This document shows, piece by piece, positions 1 through 8,885 of a stretch of 62,185 nt of DNA. Every line of letters begins with the position of its first letter. Positions within the stretch are counted from its first letter, which is position 1. The notes under the pieces were generated by a model that searched no databases, was not told where the DNA came from, and saw only the letters and a program-made list of their open reading frames with translations. Position numbers and translations under genes: made by a program. Source of the DNA: Bacillota bacterium (GTDB lineage Bacteria; Bacillota; Clostridia; Christensenellales; SZUA-584); contig JAEWTW010000040.1 of the NCBI GenBank assembly GCA_023397655.1, positions 1-62,185 on the forward strand. The letters run 5' to 3'.

Positions 1-117
1 TGGTGGAATGTTTGTGCTTATTCTATCATATAGCACTGCCCGGGAGCAACGAGGAGTGATTGAGTACAAAAAAAACGTTATATTATAGTTTGATGCGTTT
101 ATCCCCGGCGCAGAATA

Positions 118-126
118 TGGTATAAT
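118..126 (+). promoter_or_regulatory. Extended -10 promoter of the RNase J gene
   Basis: A perfect TATAAT at 121-126 is preceded by TGG, giving an extended -10 element; the -35 region about 17 bp upstream is weak. A short GC hairpin (GGCTATAAGCC) follows in the leader at about 138-148. It lies about 90 bp upstream of the RNase J start. Confidence 0.55.
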
Positions 127-217
127 CATATGTCGTCGGCTATAAGCCGGCCTGCTTGAGACTTAAAAACGTGTGTTTTATGATAAAGCTGACAACGAAA
201 GAGAGGAAATAAACTAC

Positions 218-1888
218 TTGGCAAAAAAACAACAACAAAATATCCGCATCACGCCGCTGGGCGGCGTCGGTGAGATCGGCAAAAACATGACCGTCATCGA
301 GTACGGGAATGATATTGTCGTGATTGACTGCGGGCTCTGTTTCCCGCGGGAGGATATGCTGGGCGTCGATTACGTGATACCCGACATTACCTATCTGAAG
401 AAGAACAAAGACAGAATCAAAGCGGTGCTGATCACGCACGGTCATGAGGACCATATCGGTGCGACGCCGTATCTGCTGCCCGAGATGGCTGCGCCGGTGT
501 ATGGCACCGACCTGACGCTGGCGCTGATCGAGACCAAGCTTGCGGAGCACAAGGTGGAGGGTATCACACTGAACGTGATCAAGGCGGGCGACACGGTGAC
601 CGCGGGCGCGTTCAAGATCGAAGCCATCCGCGTGACGCACAGTATCGACGCGGCGCTGGCGTTCGCTGTCCACACCCCGGCGGGTACCATCGTGCACACG
701 GGCGACTTCAAGGTGGACTACACGCCTGTGGACGGCAAGGTAATCGACATACCCAAGTTCGCGCAGCTGGGTGAGAAAGGCGTGCTGGCTCTCTTATCCG
801 ACAGCACCAACGCGGAAAGCCCGGGCTACACGATGTCTGAAAGCCGCGTGGGCGACATGTTCGAGAGCTACTTCAAGAAGGCAGATGGACGTATCATCGT
901 GGCGACGTTTGCATCCAACATCCACCGCCTGCAGCAGGTGGTCAGCGCGTCCAAGCGCTACGGCCGCAAGGTGTGCCTCACAGGCCGCAGCATGCTCAAA
1001 ATCGCCAAGATCGCCAAGGAGCTTGGTTATCTGGAGCTGGATGAGGACATGCTGGTCGAGCCGGAAGAAGTGGAAAAGATGAAGAAGTCCAAGGTCGTGA
1101 TATTGACGACGGGCAGCCAGGGCGAGACGATGTCCGGACTGGTGCGCATGGCTGCGGGCGAACACAAGAAGCTGTCGATGATACCGGGCGATCTGGTGAT
1201 CATCTCATCCACACCGATACCCGGCAACGAGAAGTACGTGTCGGACGTCATCAACATGCTGTATCGCCGTGGTGCGCACGTGATCAACGAAGGCGTGTCG
1301 GAGGATGTGCACGTGTCCGGCCACGCCTGTGAGGAAGAGCTCAAGATGATACTCTCGCTCACCAAACCGAAGTTCTTCATACCGGTGCACGGCGAATACC
1401 GCCACCTGTACCGGCACGCCGCGCTGGCTGAAGGCATCGGCATTCCACGCAAGAACATATTCATTCCCGAAATCGGCAAGATGATCGAGCTGAACCAGCG
1501 CTTTGCGCACGAAGCGGAAACGGTGCCCGCGGGCAGCGTGATTATCGACGGCCTCGGTGTGGGCGACGTGGGCAACGTGGTGCTGCGGGACCGCAAGCTG
1601 CTGTCACAGGACGGCCTGTTCATCGTGGTGGTCACGATATCCGCGGAGACAGGCGAGCTGATATCCGGGCCGGAGATCATCTCGCGCGGGTTTGTGTACA
1701 TGCGCGAATCCACCGACCTATTGGAGCGGGCGCGCAAAATCATCATCGATGAGCTGAACGACTGCGTGCAAAAGCAGATGACTGACTGGACGACGATCAA
1801 AGGGCGTATCAAGAAGGCGCTGCGCACATACCTGTATGACCTGACCAAGCGCAACCCGATGATACTGCCCATCATTATCGATATTTAG
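218..1888 (+). CDS. rnj: Ribonuclease J
   Basis: Metallo-beta-lactamase/beta-CASP ribonuclease acting in mRNA decay and RNA maturation in the cytoplasm. The protein is about 556 aa, the normal family length. The zinc-binding motif HGHEDHIG begins near residue 74, followed by the beta-CASP region and a C-terminal domain ending in a typical KRNPMILPIIIDI-like tail. I chose the TTG at 218 because GAGAGGAAA lies 9-17 bases upstream and the protein then begins right before the conserved ITPLGGVGEIGKN block; an ATG at 173 in the same frame has no ribosome binding site. It is followed after 11 bases by the YlbF-like gene, so the two are probably co-transcribed. Whether it is RNase J1 or J2 cannot be told. 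Confidence 0.95.
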   Translation: MAKKQQQNIRITPLGGVGEIGKNMTVIEYGNDIVVIDCGLCFPREDMLGVDYVIPDITYLKKNKDRIKAVLITHGHEDHIGATPYLLPEMAAPVYGTDLTLALIETKLAEHKVEGITLNVIKAGDTVTAGAFKIEAIRVTHSIDAALAFAVHTPAGTIVHTGDFKVDYTPVDGKVIDIPKFAQLGEKGVLALLSDSTNAESPGYTMSESRVGDMFESYFKKADGRIIVATFASNIHRLQQVVSASKRYGRKVCLTGRSMLKIAKIAKELGYLELDEDMLVEPEEVEKMKKSKVVILTTGSQGETMSGLVRMAAGEHKKLSMIPGDLVIISSTPIPGNEKYVSDVINMLYRRGAHVINEGVSEDVHVSGHACEEELKMILSLTKPKFFIPVHGEYRHLYRHAALAEGIGIPRKNIFIPEIGKMIELNQRFAHEAETVPAGSVIIDGLGVGDVGNVVLRDRKLLSQDGLFIVVVTISAETGELISGPEIISRGFVYMRESTDLLERARKIIIDELNDCVQKQMTDWTTIKGRIKKALRTYLYDLTKRNPMILPIIIDI

Positions 1889-1899
1889 CGGAGGATTTC

Positions 1900-2247
1900 A
1901 TGCTGGTATATGACAAGGCGCATGAGCTGGCGGCTGAGATTAAAAAAAGCGGCGATTATCTGGAGTATGAACGGCTCAAAACGCTGGTGATGGCGGACGA
2001 GACCAACAAGAAGCTGATCGCCGAATACAAGAAGCTGCAGCTGGAAGCACAGGCCGCATATCTTTCTGGGAATGCGCCGTCTGACGAAACGATGGACAAG
2101 CTGAAAACGCTGGGCGGTCTGCTGGGGTTCAATAGTGATGTGGCCGCGTATCTGGCGGCGGAGTATAAACTGCAGACGATGGTGGGCGATGTGTACAAGA
2201 TCATCGGCGACGCCTGCGGCATCGGTCTGGGCTTTCTCACTGAGTAA
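1900..2247 (+). CDS. YlbF/YmcA family protein
   Basis: A 115-residue, mostly helical protein beginning MLVYDKAHELAAEIKKSGDY, which matches the YlbF/YmcA (Com_YlbF) family. In Bacillus, YlbF, YmcA and YaaT form a complex that works with RNase Y in mRNA maturation; a related role next to RNase J would make sense but is inferred. The start has GCGGAGG nine bases upstream. The gene sits between RNase J and MltG with short gaps of 11 bases on each side, so it is likely part of the same operon. No catalytic motif is visible. Confidence 0.85.
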   Translation: MLVYDKAHELAAEIKKSGDYLEYERLKTLVMADETNKKLIAEYKKLQLEAQAAYLSGNAPSDETMDKLKTLGGLLGFNSDVAAYLAAEYKLQTMVGDVYKIIGDACGIGLGFLTE

Positions 2248-2258
2248 GGAAAGGGAAA

Positions 2259-3533
2259 ATGGCGGACAGAGGTTATAACGATTTTCTCGGCGGCGACGAC
2301 AATAACGAAACGCGTACGTTTGCGCCCGTATCCGGCATGTCCGGCGACGACGGCCATACCAAGGCGTTTTTGCTGGACGGCAACCCAAAGGAGCCGTTGG
2401 AGCGGTGTGAGGAGCGCGGGTCGCTGAAGGATTATACGGCGGGCTCGGTGGCTTGGCGTGTGCTTCGGCCGCTGCTGATACTGGCGGTGAGCCTCGGCCT
2501 CGTCATCTGGATGGGCACAGCCCTGTACAACCACGTGCAGCAGAATTATGTGTCGCCGGTGGCTGCCGACATGAGCGTATACCAGCAGGTAGAGATCAAG
2601 TCGGGCTCGTCGCTGTCCGGCATCGCGGGGCAGCTGTATGAACAGGGCCTGATACGCAACAAGCTTGTTTTTCAGCTGTATGTGGACTTTAACGATAAAT
2701 CCTCTAGCCTGCAGGCCGGTAAATATCAGCTGTCTCCCGGCATGTCGATGGAGCAGATCATGGACATACTGCTGGCAGGGGACGGCGGGCGTAAGACCGT
2801 CAAGATCACGTTCACTGAAGGCATGACGATAAAGGATATAGCCGATAAGCTGGTGGCCGAGAAGATGTTTGACGCGTCTCAGCGCGACGAGTTGCTGAAA
2901 CTTTGTAACGATGCGGGTGCGTTTAAAGACTACAGTTTCATCACGGCTGTGACGGATTCGGCGCAGCTCGAAGGGCGCAAATACCTGCTGGAAGGGTATA
3001 TGTTCCCGGATACCTACGAGTTCTATGCGGACGCGACGCCGGCGGATGTGGTCGAAAAGCTTCTCAAACGGTTCGACAACGTATTTACGCTGCAGTTCGA
3101 GGACAGGGCGGAGGAACTGGGCATGACGATAGACGAGGTGATGACGCTCGCGTCCATCATCGAGTGGGAAGGGCTGCCCAAGGATTTTAAGAAGGTATCT
3201 GCGGTATTCCACAACCGTCTGGACGCGGACATGCGGCTGGATTCGTGCGCCTCACTCCGTTATGTAACCGGCCTCAAGAAGTTTGTGTACACCGCTGAGG
3301 AGCAAGATATTGAGTCGCCGTTCAATACGTACAGAATAACCGGACTTCCCATCGGGCCCATCGCCAACCCAGGCCAGAAGGCGATTGAGGCGGCGCTGTA
3401 TCCGGATGAGGAGTTCCTGTCGGAAGGTTATCTGTACTTCTGCAACAAGGACCCCAAGACGGGTGACCTCGCGTTTGCAAAAACGCTGGCAGAGCACGAG
3501 GCTAATGTCGCCGAATACTCGCCGCTGTGGTAA
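2259..3533 (+). CDS. mltG: Endolytic murein transglycosylase MltG (YceG-like)
   Basis: A 424-residue membrane-anchored lytic transglycosylase that cuts nascent glycan strands and acts as a terminator of peptidoglycan elongation. An N-terminal cytoplasmic region of about 65 residues is followed by one transmembrane segment (about residues 70-92), a LysM-like region and the YceG catalytic domain. The family's catalytic glutamate is in ASIIEWEG near residue 300, with the later N-x-Y-x-I-x-G-L-P-x-G-P-I-x-N-P-G signature near 355-372. The start ATG has AAGGAAAGGG upstream. The next gene starts within a few bases of its stop codon, so translation is probably coupled. Confidence 0.93.
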   Translation: MADRGYNDFLGGDDNNETRTFAPVSGMSGDDGHTKAFLLDGNPKEPLERCEERGSLKDYTAGSVAWRVLRPLLILAVSLGLVIWMGTALYNHVQQNYVSPVAADMSVYQQVEIKSGSSLSGIAGQLYEQGLIRNKLVFQLYVDFNDKSSSLQAGKYQLSPGMSMEQIMDILLAGDGGRKTVKITFTEGMTIKDIADKLVAEKMFDASQRDELLKLCNDAGAFKDYSFITAVTDSAQLEGRKYLLEGYMFPDTYEFYADATPADVVEKLLKRFDNVFTLQFEDRAEELGMTIDEVMTLASIIEWEGLPKDFKKVSAVFHNRLDADMRLDSCASLRYVTGLKKFVYTAEEQDIESPFNTYRITGLPIGPIANPGQKAIEAALYPDEEFLSEGYLYFCNKDPKTGDLAFAKTLAEHEANVAEYSPLW

Positions 3534-3538
3534 ACGTG

Positions 3539-4756
3539 ATGGGGAAATATGAATTGCTGGCTCCTGCGGGGAGCCTTGAAAGCCTGATGGCCGCAGCCGA
3601 CTTTGGTGCGGACGCGGTGTACGCCGCGGGCAAGTCTTACGGACTCAGGGCGTTTGCGGACAACTTCACGCCGGAGGGCATCGCCGAGGCGGCGGAGCTA
3701 CTGCACGCGCGCGGCAAAAAGCTGTATATCACGCTGAATGCGGTTTTTCACGCGCAGGATTTCGCGGGGCTGGAAGATTATATTGCGGCGCTGCGGGACG
3801 CACGCGTGGACGCGCTGATCGTATCTGACCCCGGCGTACTGACGGCATGCCGCCGTATAGCGCCCAACATACCGCTGCACCTGTCCACACAGGCCAATAC
3901 CACCAACGCGCATTCCGCGCGCTTCTGGCATGAGCAGGGCGTCAGCCGCGTGATACTTTCGCGCGAGCTGTCGCTGGAGGAAATCGCGGGGATACGCGCC
4001 GGCACGCCGGACACGCTGGAGCTGGAGGCATTCGTGCACGGCGCGATGTGCATCGCATATTCGGGGCGCTGCCTCTTAAGCAGCGTATTCACCGGCCGGA
4101 GCGGTAACCGCGGTGCGTGCGCCCAACCCTGCCGATGGGAATACCATCTCTCCGAACGCGGCTACGAAGGCGAGTACTTTCCGGCTTATTCGGATGATCG
4201 CGGCACCTATGTGCTGAACTCCAAAGACCTGTGCATGATCGAGCATATCAGCAAGCTGATGGACGCAGGCATCGTGTCCTTCAAGATTGAAGGGCGCATG
4301 AAGTCCGCTTATTATGCCGCGTGTGTAACGGGTGCTTATCGCCGCGCGGTGGACGATGCACTGGCCGGTAAGCCGTTTGATCCGTCGCTGATGGATGAAG
4401 TTTCAAAAGCGGGCAGCCGTCCGTTCACGACCGGTTTCTATTTCGGGAATCCGCGAGAAGCGGGGCAGGATACGCAGCGCGGCACCGCTGTTCGCACTTA
4501 CGATTTTGTGGGTGTGGTGCAGGGCGCGCCGGACATGGATGGGCGCGTGCTCATTCAGCAGCGCGGCAAGTTCCTTGCGGGGGACGAGCTGGAGGCGCTG
4601 ACACCAACGGGCAGCGTCACCTTCACTGTAGCGGATATACGCACACCGGAAGGCGAGCAGCGTGAAAGCACGCCGCACCCTAAGGAGATGCTTTATATTT
4701 CAGGAGCGCCGCAGGGATTGGCGCAAGGGCATATGCTTCGCAAAAAAAGGCAGTAA
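3539..4756 (+). CDS. U32 family protein, TrhP/RlhA-like (tRNA or rRNA hydroxylation)
   Basis: A 405-residue member of the peptidase U32 family. The start region MGKYELLAPAGSLESL and the signature EAFVHGAMCIAYSGRCLLSS with downstream Cys residues (GACAQPCRW) are diagnostic; these cysteines are thought to hold an iron-sulfur cluster in the family. Members such as TrhP and RlhA are needed for 5-hydroxylation of uridine in tRNA or cytidine in 23S rRNA, and true peptidase activity is doubtful for most. TrhP-like is the best fit for a single short U32 protein in a Gram-positive genome. I chose the ATG at 3539; GTG codons at 3527 and 3536 are in-frame alternatives that would overlap the mltG stop. 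Confidence 0.88.
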   Translation: MGKYELLAPAGSLESLMAAADFGADAVYAAGKSYGLRAFADNFTPEGIAEAAELLHARGKKLYITLNAVFHAQDFAGLEDYIAALRDARVDALIVSDPGVLTACRRIAPNIPLHLSTQANTTNAHSARFWHEQGVSRVILSRELSLEEIAGIRAGTPDTLELEAFVHGAMCIAYSGRCLLSSVFTGRSGNRGACAQPCRWEYHLSERGYEGEYFPAYSDDRGTYVLNSKDLCMIEHISKLMDAGIVSFKIEGRMKSAYYAACVTGAYRRAVDDALAGKPFDPSLMDEVSKAGSRPFTTGFYFGNPREAGQDTQRGTAVRTYDFVGVVQGAPDMDGRVLIQQRGKFLAGDELEALTPTGSVTFTVADIRTPEGEQRESTPHPKEMLYISGAPQGLAQGHMLRKKRQ

Positions 4757-4766
4757 AAATTATGCG

Positions 4767-4790
4767 GCAACGGTCAGCCGTTGCTGTTTT
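4767..4790 (+). terminator. Rho-independent terminator after the U32 gene
   Basis: GCAACGG-TCAG-CCGTTGC, a perfect 7 bp stem, followed by TGTTTT. It closes the RNase J to U32 gene run. Confidence 0.65.
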
Positions 4791-4832
4791 CAAATTTTCC
4801 GAGAATATTTTATATGATAGGAGATGGATCGG

Positions 4833-5120
4833 GTGATTGACGCGAATCCCAAAATGATGGCGGCTATTAAGCGTTATCAAAAAGGAGAAAAGGAAGAGTG
4901 GCTCAGAACGCAGGACGAGTTTCTAAAACAGCTTGAGCAGAGTGCAGAGGATCATTGCCCGTGCCAGGCGGACTGTAAGCTGCATGGCGACTGTAAAAAG
5001 TGCGTATCGGTTCACAGGGCCCATCGTGACCACCTGCCCGTCTGCTTGCACAATATGGTCAACGAGCGTCTGGCTACAGTTTCCGGGCTGACTGAGCACA
5101 GCCTAGTCAAGCCTGAATAA
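4833..5120 (+). CDS. Small cysteine-rich protein of unknown function
   Basis: A protein of about 95 residues with a charged helical N-terminal half and a Cys/His-rich C-terminal half: CPCQADCKLHGDCKKC, then H-R-A-H and LPVCLHN. This layout resembles short conserved Firmicutes proteins with a CPC-x-C-x-HG-x-C-x-x-C-x-x-H-R core (DUF6485-like), whose function is unknown; the cysteines could bind zinc or an Fe-S cluster. The GTG at 4833 is preferred because AGGAG (4819-4823) lies nine bases upstream; the ATG at 4824 directly abuts that site. It is flanked by a terminator upstream and the xylulokinase gene downstream. The family assignment is from memory and tentative. Confidence 0.7.
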   Translation: MIDANPKMMAAIKRYQKGEKEEWLRTQDEFLKQLEQSAEDHCPCQADCKLHGDCKKCVSVHRAHRDHLPVCLHNMVNERLATVSGLTEHSLVKPE

Positions 5121-5219
5121 CATATCATGGGAACGTTGTATTGACTGCCGTGAAGACGGGCTGATGGCTTGCCTCAATATGGCAGCAGTTTTCAATTTCA
5201 AGCAGGGGGCAAGTGCCGT

Positions 5220-6725
5220 ATGGGTAAAGGACACTATCTGTTGGGCATCGACGTGGGAACATCAAGCCTGAAGGCGCTGCTGGTATCCCCGGAGGGGCAG
5301 ACTGTTGCGCTGGAGCAGCAGGCATACGAGCCGGATATACTGCCGGGCAGCGGTGCGGAACAGGACCCCAAGGTCTGGTGGAACGTAGCGGTGAGTGTAA
5401 TGCGCCGCATCGCAGATGCGCATCCGGACAAAATGCGCGACGTCGCCGGTATCGGGCTGGGCGGGCAGATGCACGGACTGGTGGCGCTGAACGGCATGGG
5501 GGAGCCTGTGCGCCCGGCAGTCATCTGGATGGATGCGCGCAGCGGGCCGCAGGTACAGCACATCTATGAGGCGCTGGGAGAAGAGCGCATTCATGCCATC
5601 ACACTCAACCGCGTATGCCCCGGCTTTGCGCTGCCCTCGCTGCTGTGGCTTCGGGACAGTGACGCCGAAGCCTTCAAACGCATTCGTTACATCATGCAGC
5701 CCAAGGATTACATACGCTACCGCCTGACCAGCCGAATCGCAACGGATGCCTCCGACGCATCATCCACCTCCGCGTTTGATACCGTGAAACGCCAGTGGGC
5801 ATGGGAGCTGATCGACGCGGTGGGGCTCGAGCGCGGCCTGTTTCCGGCTTGCCTGGAGTCCGACGAAGCAGCAGGAGAGGTGACATCGCAGGCTGCCGCG
5901 GAGACGGGGCTGGTCAAGGGTACGCCGGTGGTATACGGCGGCGGCGACCAACCGGTACAGAACATCGGCAACGGTGCGGTGACGGAGGGGGTCGTCTGCT
6001 CAAGCATCGGTACAAGCGGACAGATTGCTCTGTTCTCCCGGACGCCGCTGCGCGACCCCGGGTATCGCGTGCACACGTTCTGCCATGCCGTGAAGCGCGG
6101 CTGGAGTGTGTTCGGCGCTTCTTTGAGCGCAGGGCAGTGTTTGAAGTGGCTGAATAAGCAGATATTGAACGAGCCCGGTTATGCGGCGCTCGATGCGATG
6201 GCCGCCGAGGTGGAACCGGGGAGCGGCGGCATGATATTTCTGCCGTATCTGAACGGCGAGCGGACACCCCATTTCGACAGCGGTGCGCGCGGTCTGTTCA
6301 TAGGGCTGTCGCTGTCGCACGACCGGCGACACATGGTGCGCGCTGTGATGGAAGGTGTGGTGTTCTCGCTGAAGGACAGCCTGATGCTGTTTGCAGAGCT
6401 GGGTTATAAGCCGGAGGAAATTATTGCGGCGGGTGGCGGTGCGAAGAGCGCGCTGTGGCTGCAGATGCAGGCGGACATATTCGGTGTGCCGGTGCGCGTG
6501 GTGAAAACATCCGAGCAGGTGTGCCTCGGCGCGGCGATACTGGCCGGCGTGGGTACGCGCGTACTGGACTCGTATGAACAGGCGACAGCGGCCATGGTGC
6601 GTTTTGGTGATACCGTCTATGAACCGGATGCGAAAAACGCGGCGGTTTACGGTGACGCCTATCGGCGATACCGTGCGCTGTACACCGCGAACAAGGAACT
6701 GATGAGACCGGGCGGGGAGAAATGA
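5220..6725 (+). CDS. xylB: Xylulokinase (FGGY carbohydrate kinase)
   Basis: A 501-residue sugar kinase that phosphorylates D-xylulose to xylulose 5-phosphate. Visible landmarks are the N-terminal phosphate-binding loop GIDVGTSSLKALL, the xylulokinase-type GQMHGLV motif near residue 83, the KDYIRYRLT segment, GGGDQPVQNIGNGAV with GTSGQ, and the C-terminal AAGGGAKSALWLQMQADI adenosine motif. The ATG at 5220 has a G-rich site (GCAGGGGG) about 11 bases upstream and is preferred to the longer ATG at 5169. The next gene, an SDR, starts one base after its stop, suggesting a small sugar or polyol catabolic operon. Related substrates such as other pentuloses cannot be excluded. Confidence 0.9.
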   Translation: MGKGHYLLGIDVGTSSLKALLVSPEGQTVALEQQAYEPDILPGSGAEQDPKVWWNVAVSVMRRIADAHPDKMRDVAGIGLGGQMHGLVALNGMGEPVRPAVIWMDARSGPQVQHIYEALGEERIHAITLNRVCPGFALPSLLWLRDSDAEAFKRIRYIMQPKDYIRYRLTSRIATDASDASSTSAFDTVKRQWAWELIDAVGLERGLFPACLESDEAAGEVTSQAAAETGLVKGTPVVYGGGDQPVQNIGNGAVTEGVVCSSIGTSGQIALFSRTPLRDPGYRVHTFCHAVKRGWSVFGASLSAGQCLKWLNKQILNEPGYAALDAMAAEVEPGSGGMIFLPYLNGERTPHFDSGARGLFIGLSLSHDRRHMVRAVMEGVVFSLKDSLMLFAELGYKPEEIIAAGGGAKSALWLQMQADIFGVPVRVVKTSEQVCLGAAILAGVGTRVLDSYEQATAAMVRFGDTVYEPDAKNAAVYGDAYRRYRALYTANKELMRPGGEK

Positions 6726-6726
6726 C

Positions 6727-7521
6727 ATGAAGCAGATACTCATCACGGGCGGCGCGGGCGGCCTTGGGCGTGCGGCAGCGGAGTATTTGGCAGAGCGCGG
6801 CTGCCGCGTATTCGCATGTGACATCTCGGATTCGGAGCCGTGTGACGGTATCGTGCCGGTGTGCATGGACGTGCGGGACAAGCTCAGTGTGACAGCGGCG
6901 TTTGAGAAAGTCGCAACGCACACGGACAGGCTGGACGCGGTTATCCACTTGTCCGGGCTATATATGATGGATTCGTTTATTGAAATATCCGAGGAACGCC
7001 TGAGCCATATAGTAGATGTCAACCTGATGGGCGTTTACCGCGTGAACAGAACCTTTCTGCCGCTGCTGAGGAAGGGCGGCGGGCGCATTGTCATCACATC
7101 GAGCGAACTGGCGGGCCAAAAGCCGCTGCCGTTCACCGGCATCTACGCGCTCACCAAGACGGCGCTGCAGTGCTATGCGGACTCGCTGCGGCTGGAGCTG
7201 GCATTGCTGGATATACCGGTGATCGAGCTGCTGCCCGGCGCATTCCGTACGCGTCTGACGCAGGAACCTTCGTTCGAACTGGAGCGGATGCAGCAATCCA
7301 CGCAGTTGTACGGTGACGGCTTAAAGCGCATCAAGCCGCTGATGGACGGTTGCATCGGCAACGCGCGGGAGCCGGAGGCGTTGGCAAAGCTGATATATCG
7401 CATCGTGACGGCGAGGAAACCGCACCTGCGCTATAGCATGAACGCCAGCCTGGGGCTCAAGTTGTTCAGCGCAGTGCCGCGCGGGCTGCAGTTGTTCGCG
7501 ATTAAGCGGCTGCTGGGATAG
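6727..7521 (+). CDS. SDR family NAD(P)-dependent oxidoreductase
   Basis: A 264-residue classical short-chain dehydrogenase. The cofactor site is TGGAGGLGRAAAEYLAERG near residue 6, the catalytic Ser lies in IVITSSELAGQ and the YxxxK motif is in GIYALTKTALQ near residue 140. It begins just after the xylulokinase stop with GGGCGGGGAG as ribosome binding site, so the two are co-translated; a role as sugar or polyol dehydrogenase supplying the kinase is plausible but inferred. The C-terminus lacks membrane segments. Confidence 0.88.
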   Translation: MKQILITGGAGGLGRAAAEYLAERGCRVFACDISDSEPCDGIVPVCMDVRDKLSVTAAFEKVATHTDRLDAVIHLSGLYMMDSFIEISEERLSHIVDVNLMGVYRVNRTFLPLLRKGGGRIVITSSELAGQKPLPFTGIYALTKTALQCYADSLRLELALLDIPVIELLPGAFRTRLTQEPSFELERMQQSTQLYGDGLKRIKPLMDGCIGNAREPEALAKLIYRIVTARKPHLRYSMNASLGLKLFSAVPRGLQLFAIKRLLG

Positions 7522-7846
7522 ACCGGCTCAGCCGGTGCAGTGGCTGTAAATAAGAGTTTATGACGTTGAGAGCTCTGCCCTCATACTCCAGAGGGCTTGC
7601 CCCTTGAATCCCATGAGGCAAAGGCCTTAGTGAAAGCATTTGCCTTTCATCTTCTTAAATCTATCTTGTGGCCTATATTTTCCAAGTAAATCTATTGTTT
7701 GAATTCATCTTTTTATCTATCGCCATTGTCATAGGTAAGCTTTTTTATACCCCCTTTATCAGCACTCTTTGTGCGTCCCTCCCCACATGCACCCTGCCGT
7801 GGCAATTGAATAAGATAAAATATCAATTAAGCCAGGAGGGGAGTTC
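7522..7846 (+). other. Intergenic region without a recognisable gene
   Basis: 325 bases. A short perfect hairpin ACCGGC-TCA-GCCGGT lies right after the SDR stop at about 7523-7537 but has no T-run. A degenerate copy of the dispersed hairpin repeat follows at about 7565-7655. An open frame of 60 codons (7668-7850) has no ribosome binding site or coding character and is not called. I see no TPP, FMN or SAM riboswitch consensus ahead of the ABC transporter. Confidence 0.5.
7565..7655 (-). repeat. Degenerate copy of a dispersed hairpin repeat
   Basis: The order of elements (GCCCTC, AGGGCTTGCCCCTTGAATCCCAT, then AAAGCATTTGCC-like blocks) matches the reverse complement of the hairpin array at 48745-48910. 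The stems are partly broken here. Confidence 0.5.
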
Positions 7847-8833
7847 ATGATCAAAAGGATCGTCATATTGGTGTTGTGTGTACTGATGGGCCTGATGGTG
7901 CTGGGATGCCAGGAAAAAGCGCCGGAGAAAATCGTGCTCAATGAAGTGACGCATTCCGTTTTCTACGCGCCGCTGTATGCTGCAATTTCTCTGGGGTATT
8001 TCAAGGATGAGGGGCTCGAAGTGGAGCTGGTGAATGGCGGCGGAGCCGATAAATCCATGACGGCGCTGCTGACAGGGCAGGCGGACATCGGCTTGATGGG
8101 GCCGGAGGCAGCCATTTACGTGTTTAACGAAGGCCGAGAGGACAGCGCGCTGGTGGTCGGTCAGCTGACCAAGCGGGACGGGTCGTTTCTGATGGGGCGC
8201 GAACCGAACGACGATTTCCAGTGGAGTGAGCTGCAAGGCAAAACGGTCATCGGTGGACGCAAAGGCGGTGTGCCCGAGATGACACTGGAGTACGTGCTGC
8301 GCAAAAACGGGCTGGAACCAGGCGTGGATGTAACGGTGGATACGAGCATACAGTTCAACCTGATGGGCGGCGCGTTTGAAGGCGGTACGGGCGACTACGT
8401 CACGCTGTTTGAACCCACGGCATCGCTGTTTGAACAGGAAGGCAAAGGCTACATAATGGCCGCAGTGGGGCAGGAGAGCGGCGAGGTGCCCTATACGGCA
8501 TTTATGGCCACCAAGAGTTACATCAAGAGCAATCCCAAGGTCGTCAAAAGCTTCTTAAAGGCGGTATACCGCGGGCAGCAATGGGTGCAGAAGGCTTCGG
8601 ACAAGGAACTGGCGGAGGCCATAGTCGAATTTTTCCCGGACACCTCAGTGGAAACGCTGATGCTGGTCGCCAAATCGTACAGGAGCATCGACGCGTGGAT
8701 GGATACGCCGGTGATGAAGCAGGAAGCGTTCGACAGACTGCAGGACATCATCATTCAGGCGGGTGTGTTGACGGAAAAAGTGGATTTTGCGAGCGTTGTG
8801 GATAATTCGTTCGCGGAGCAGGTCGTTAAATAG
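7847..8833 (+). CDS. ABC transporter substrate-binding lipoprotein (SsuA/NMT1 family)
   Basis: A 328-residue extracytoplasmic solute-binding protein. A lipoprotein signal with lipobox LGC places the lipidated Cys at residue 21. The mature part fits the NMT1/THI5-SsuA-TauA fold: HSVFYAPLYAAISLGYFKDEGL near residue 33, GADKSMTALLTGQADIGLMGPE, and the hinge GRKGGVPEMTLEYVLRKNGL. Family members bind sulfonates, taurine, nitrate, pyrimidines or riboflavin; the ligand cannot be read from the sequence. A good ribosome binding site (CCAGGAGGGG) precedes the ATG. The ATPase and permease follow after a strong terminator, so full-length transporter mRNA depends on read-through or a second promoter. Confidence 0.9.
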   Translation: MIKRIVILVLCVLMGLMVLGCQEKAPEKIVLNEVTHSVFYAPLYAAISLGYFKDEGLEVELVNGGGADKSMTALLTGQADIGLMGPEAAIYVFNEGREDSALVVGQLTKRDGSFLMGREPNDDFQWSELQGKTVIGGRKGGVPEMTLEYVLRKNGLEPGVDVTVDTSIQFNLMGGAFEGGTGDYVTLFEPTASLFEQEGKGYIMAAVGQESGEVPYTAFMATKSYIKSNPKVVKSFLKAVYRGQQWVQKASDKELAEAIVEFFPDTSVETLMLVAKSYRSIDAWMDTPVMKQEAFDRLQDIIIQAGVLTEKVDFASVVDNSFAEQVVK

Positions 8834-8853
8834 CACTTGACAGATTTGATTGC

Positions 8854-8885
8854 GCCTCAGGATTTTTTCCTGAGGCCCTGTTTTT
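8854..8885 (+). terminator. Rho-independent terminator between binding protein and ATPase genes
   Basis: GCCTCAGG-ATTTTTT-CCTGAGGC is a perfect 8 bp stem, followed by CCTGTTTTTAT. It lies inside the transporter gene set and could set a higher level of binding protein than of membrane components. The following 190 bases hold a further weak stem-loop (GATGCCC...GGGCATGACATC, about 8960-8992) and no gene. Confidence 0.75.

Noticed and set aside
1956..3212. A 418-codon minus-strand open frame
   Set aside because: It lies opposite the YlbF-like gene and mltG, both of which have family evidence and ribosome binding sites.
7522..7846. Possible TPP riboswitch ahead of an NMT1-type transporter
   Set aside because: The CTGAGA and ACCTGATCTGG core words of the TPP fold are absent.
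7668..7850. A 60-codon hydrophobic open frame before the ABC binding protein
   Set aside because: No ribosome binding site, unusual composition and overlap with the real gene start; probably chance.
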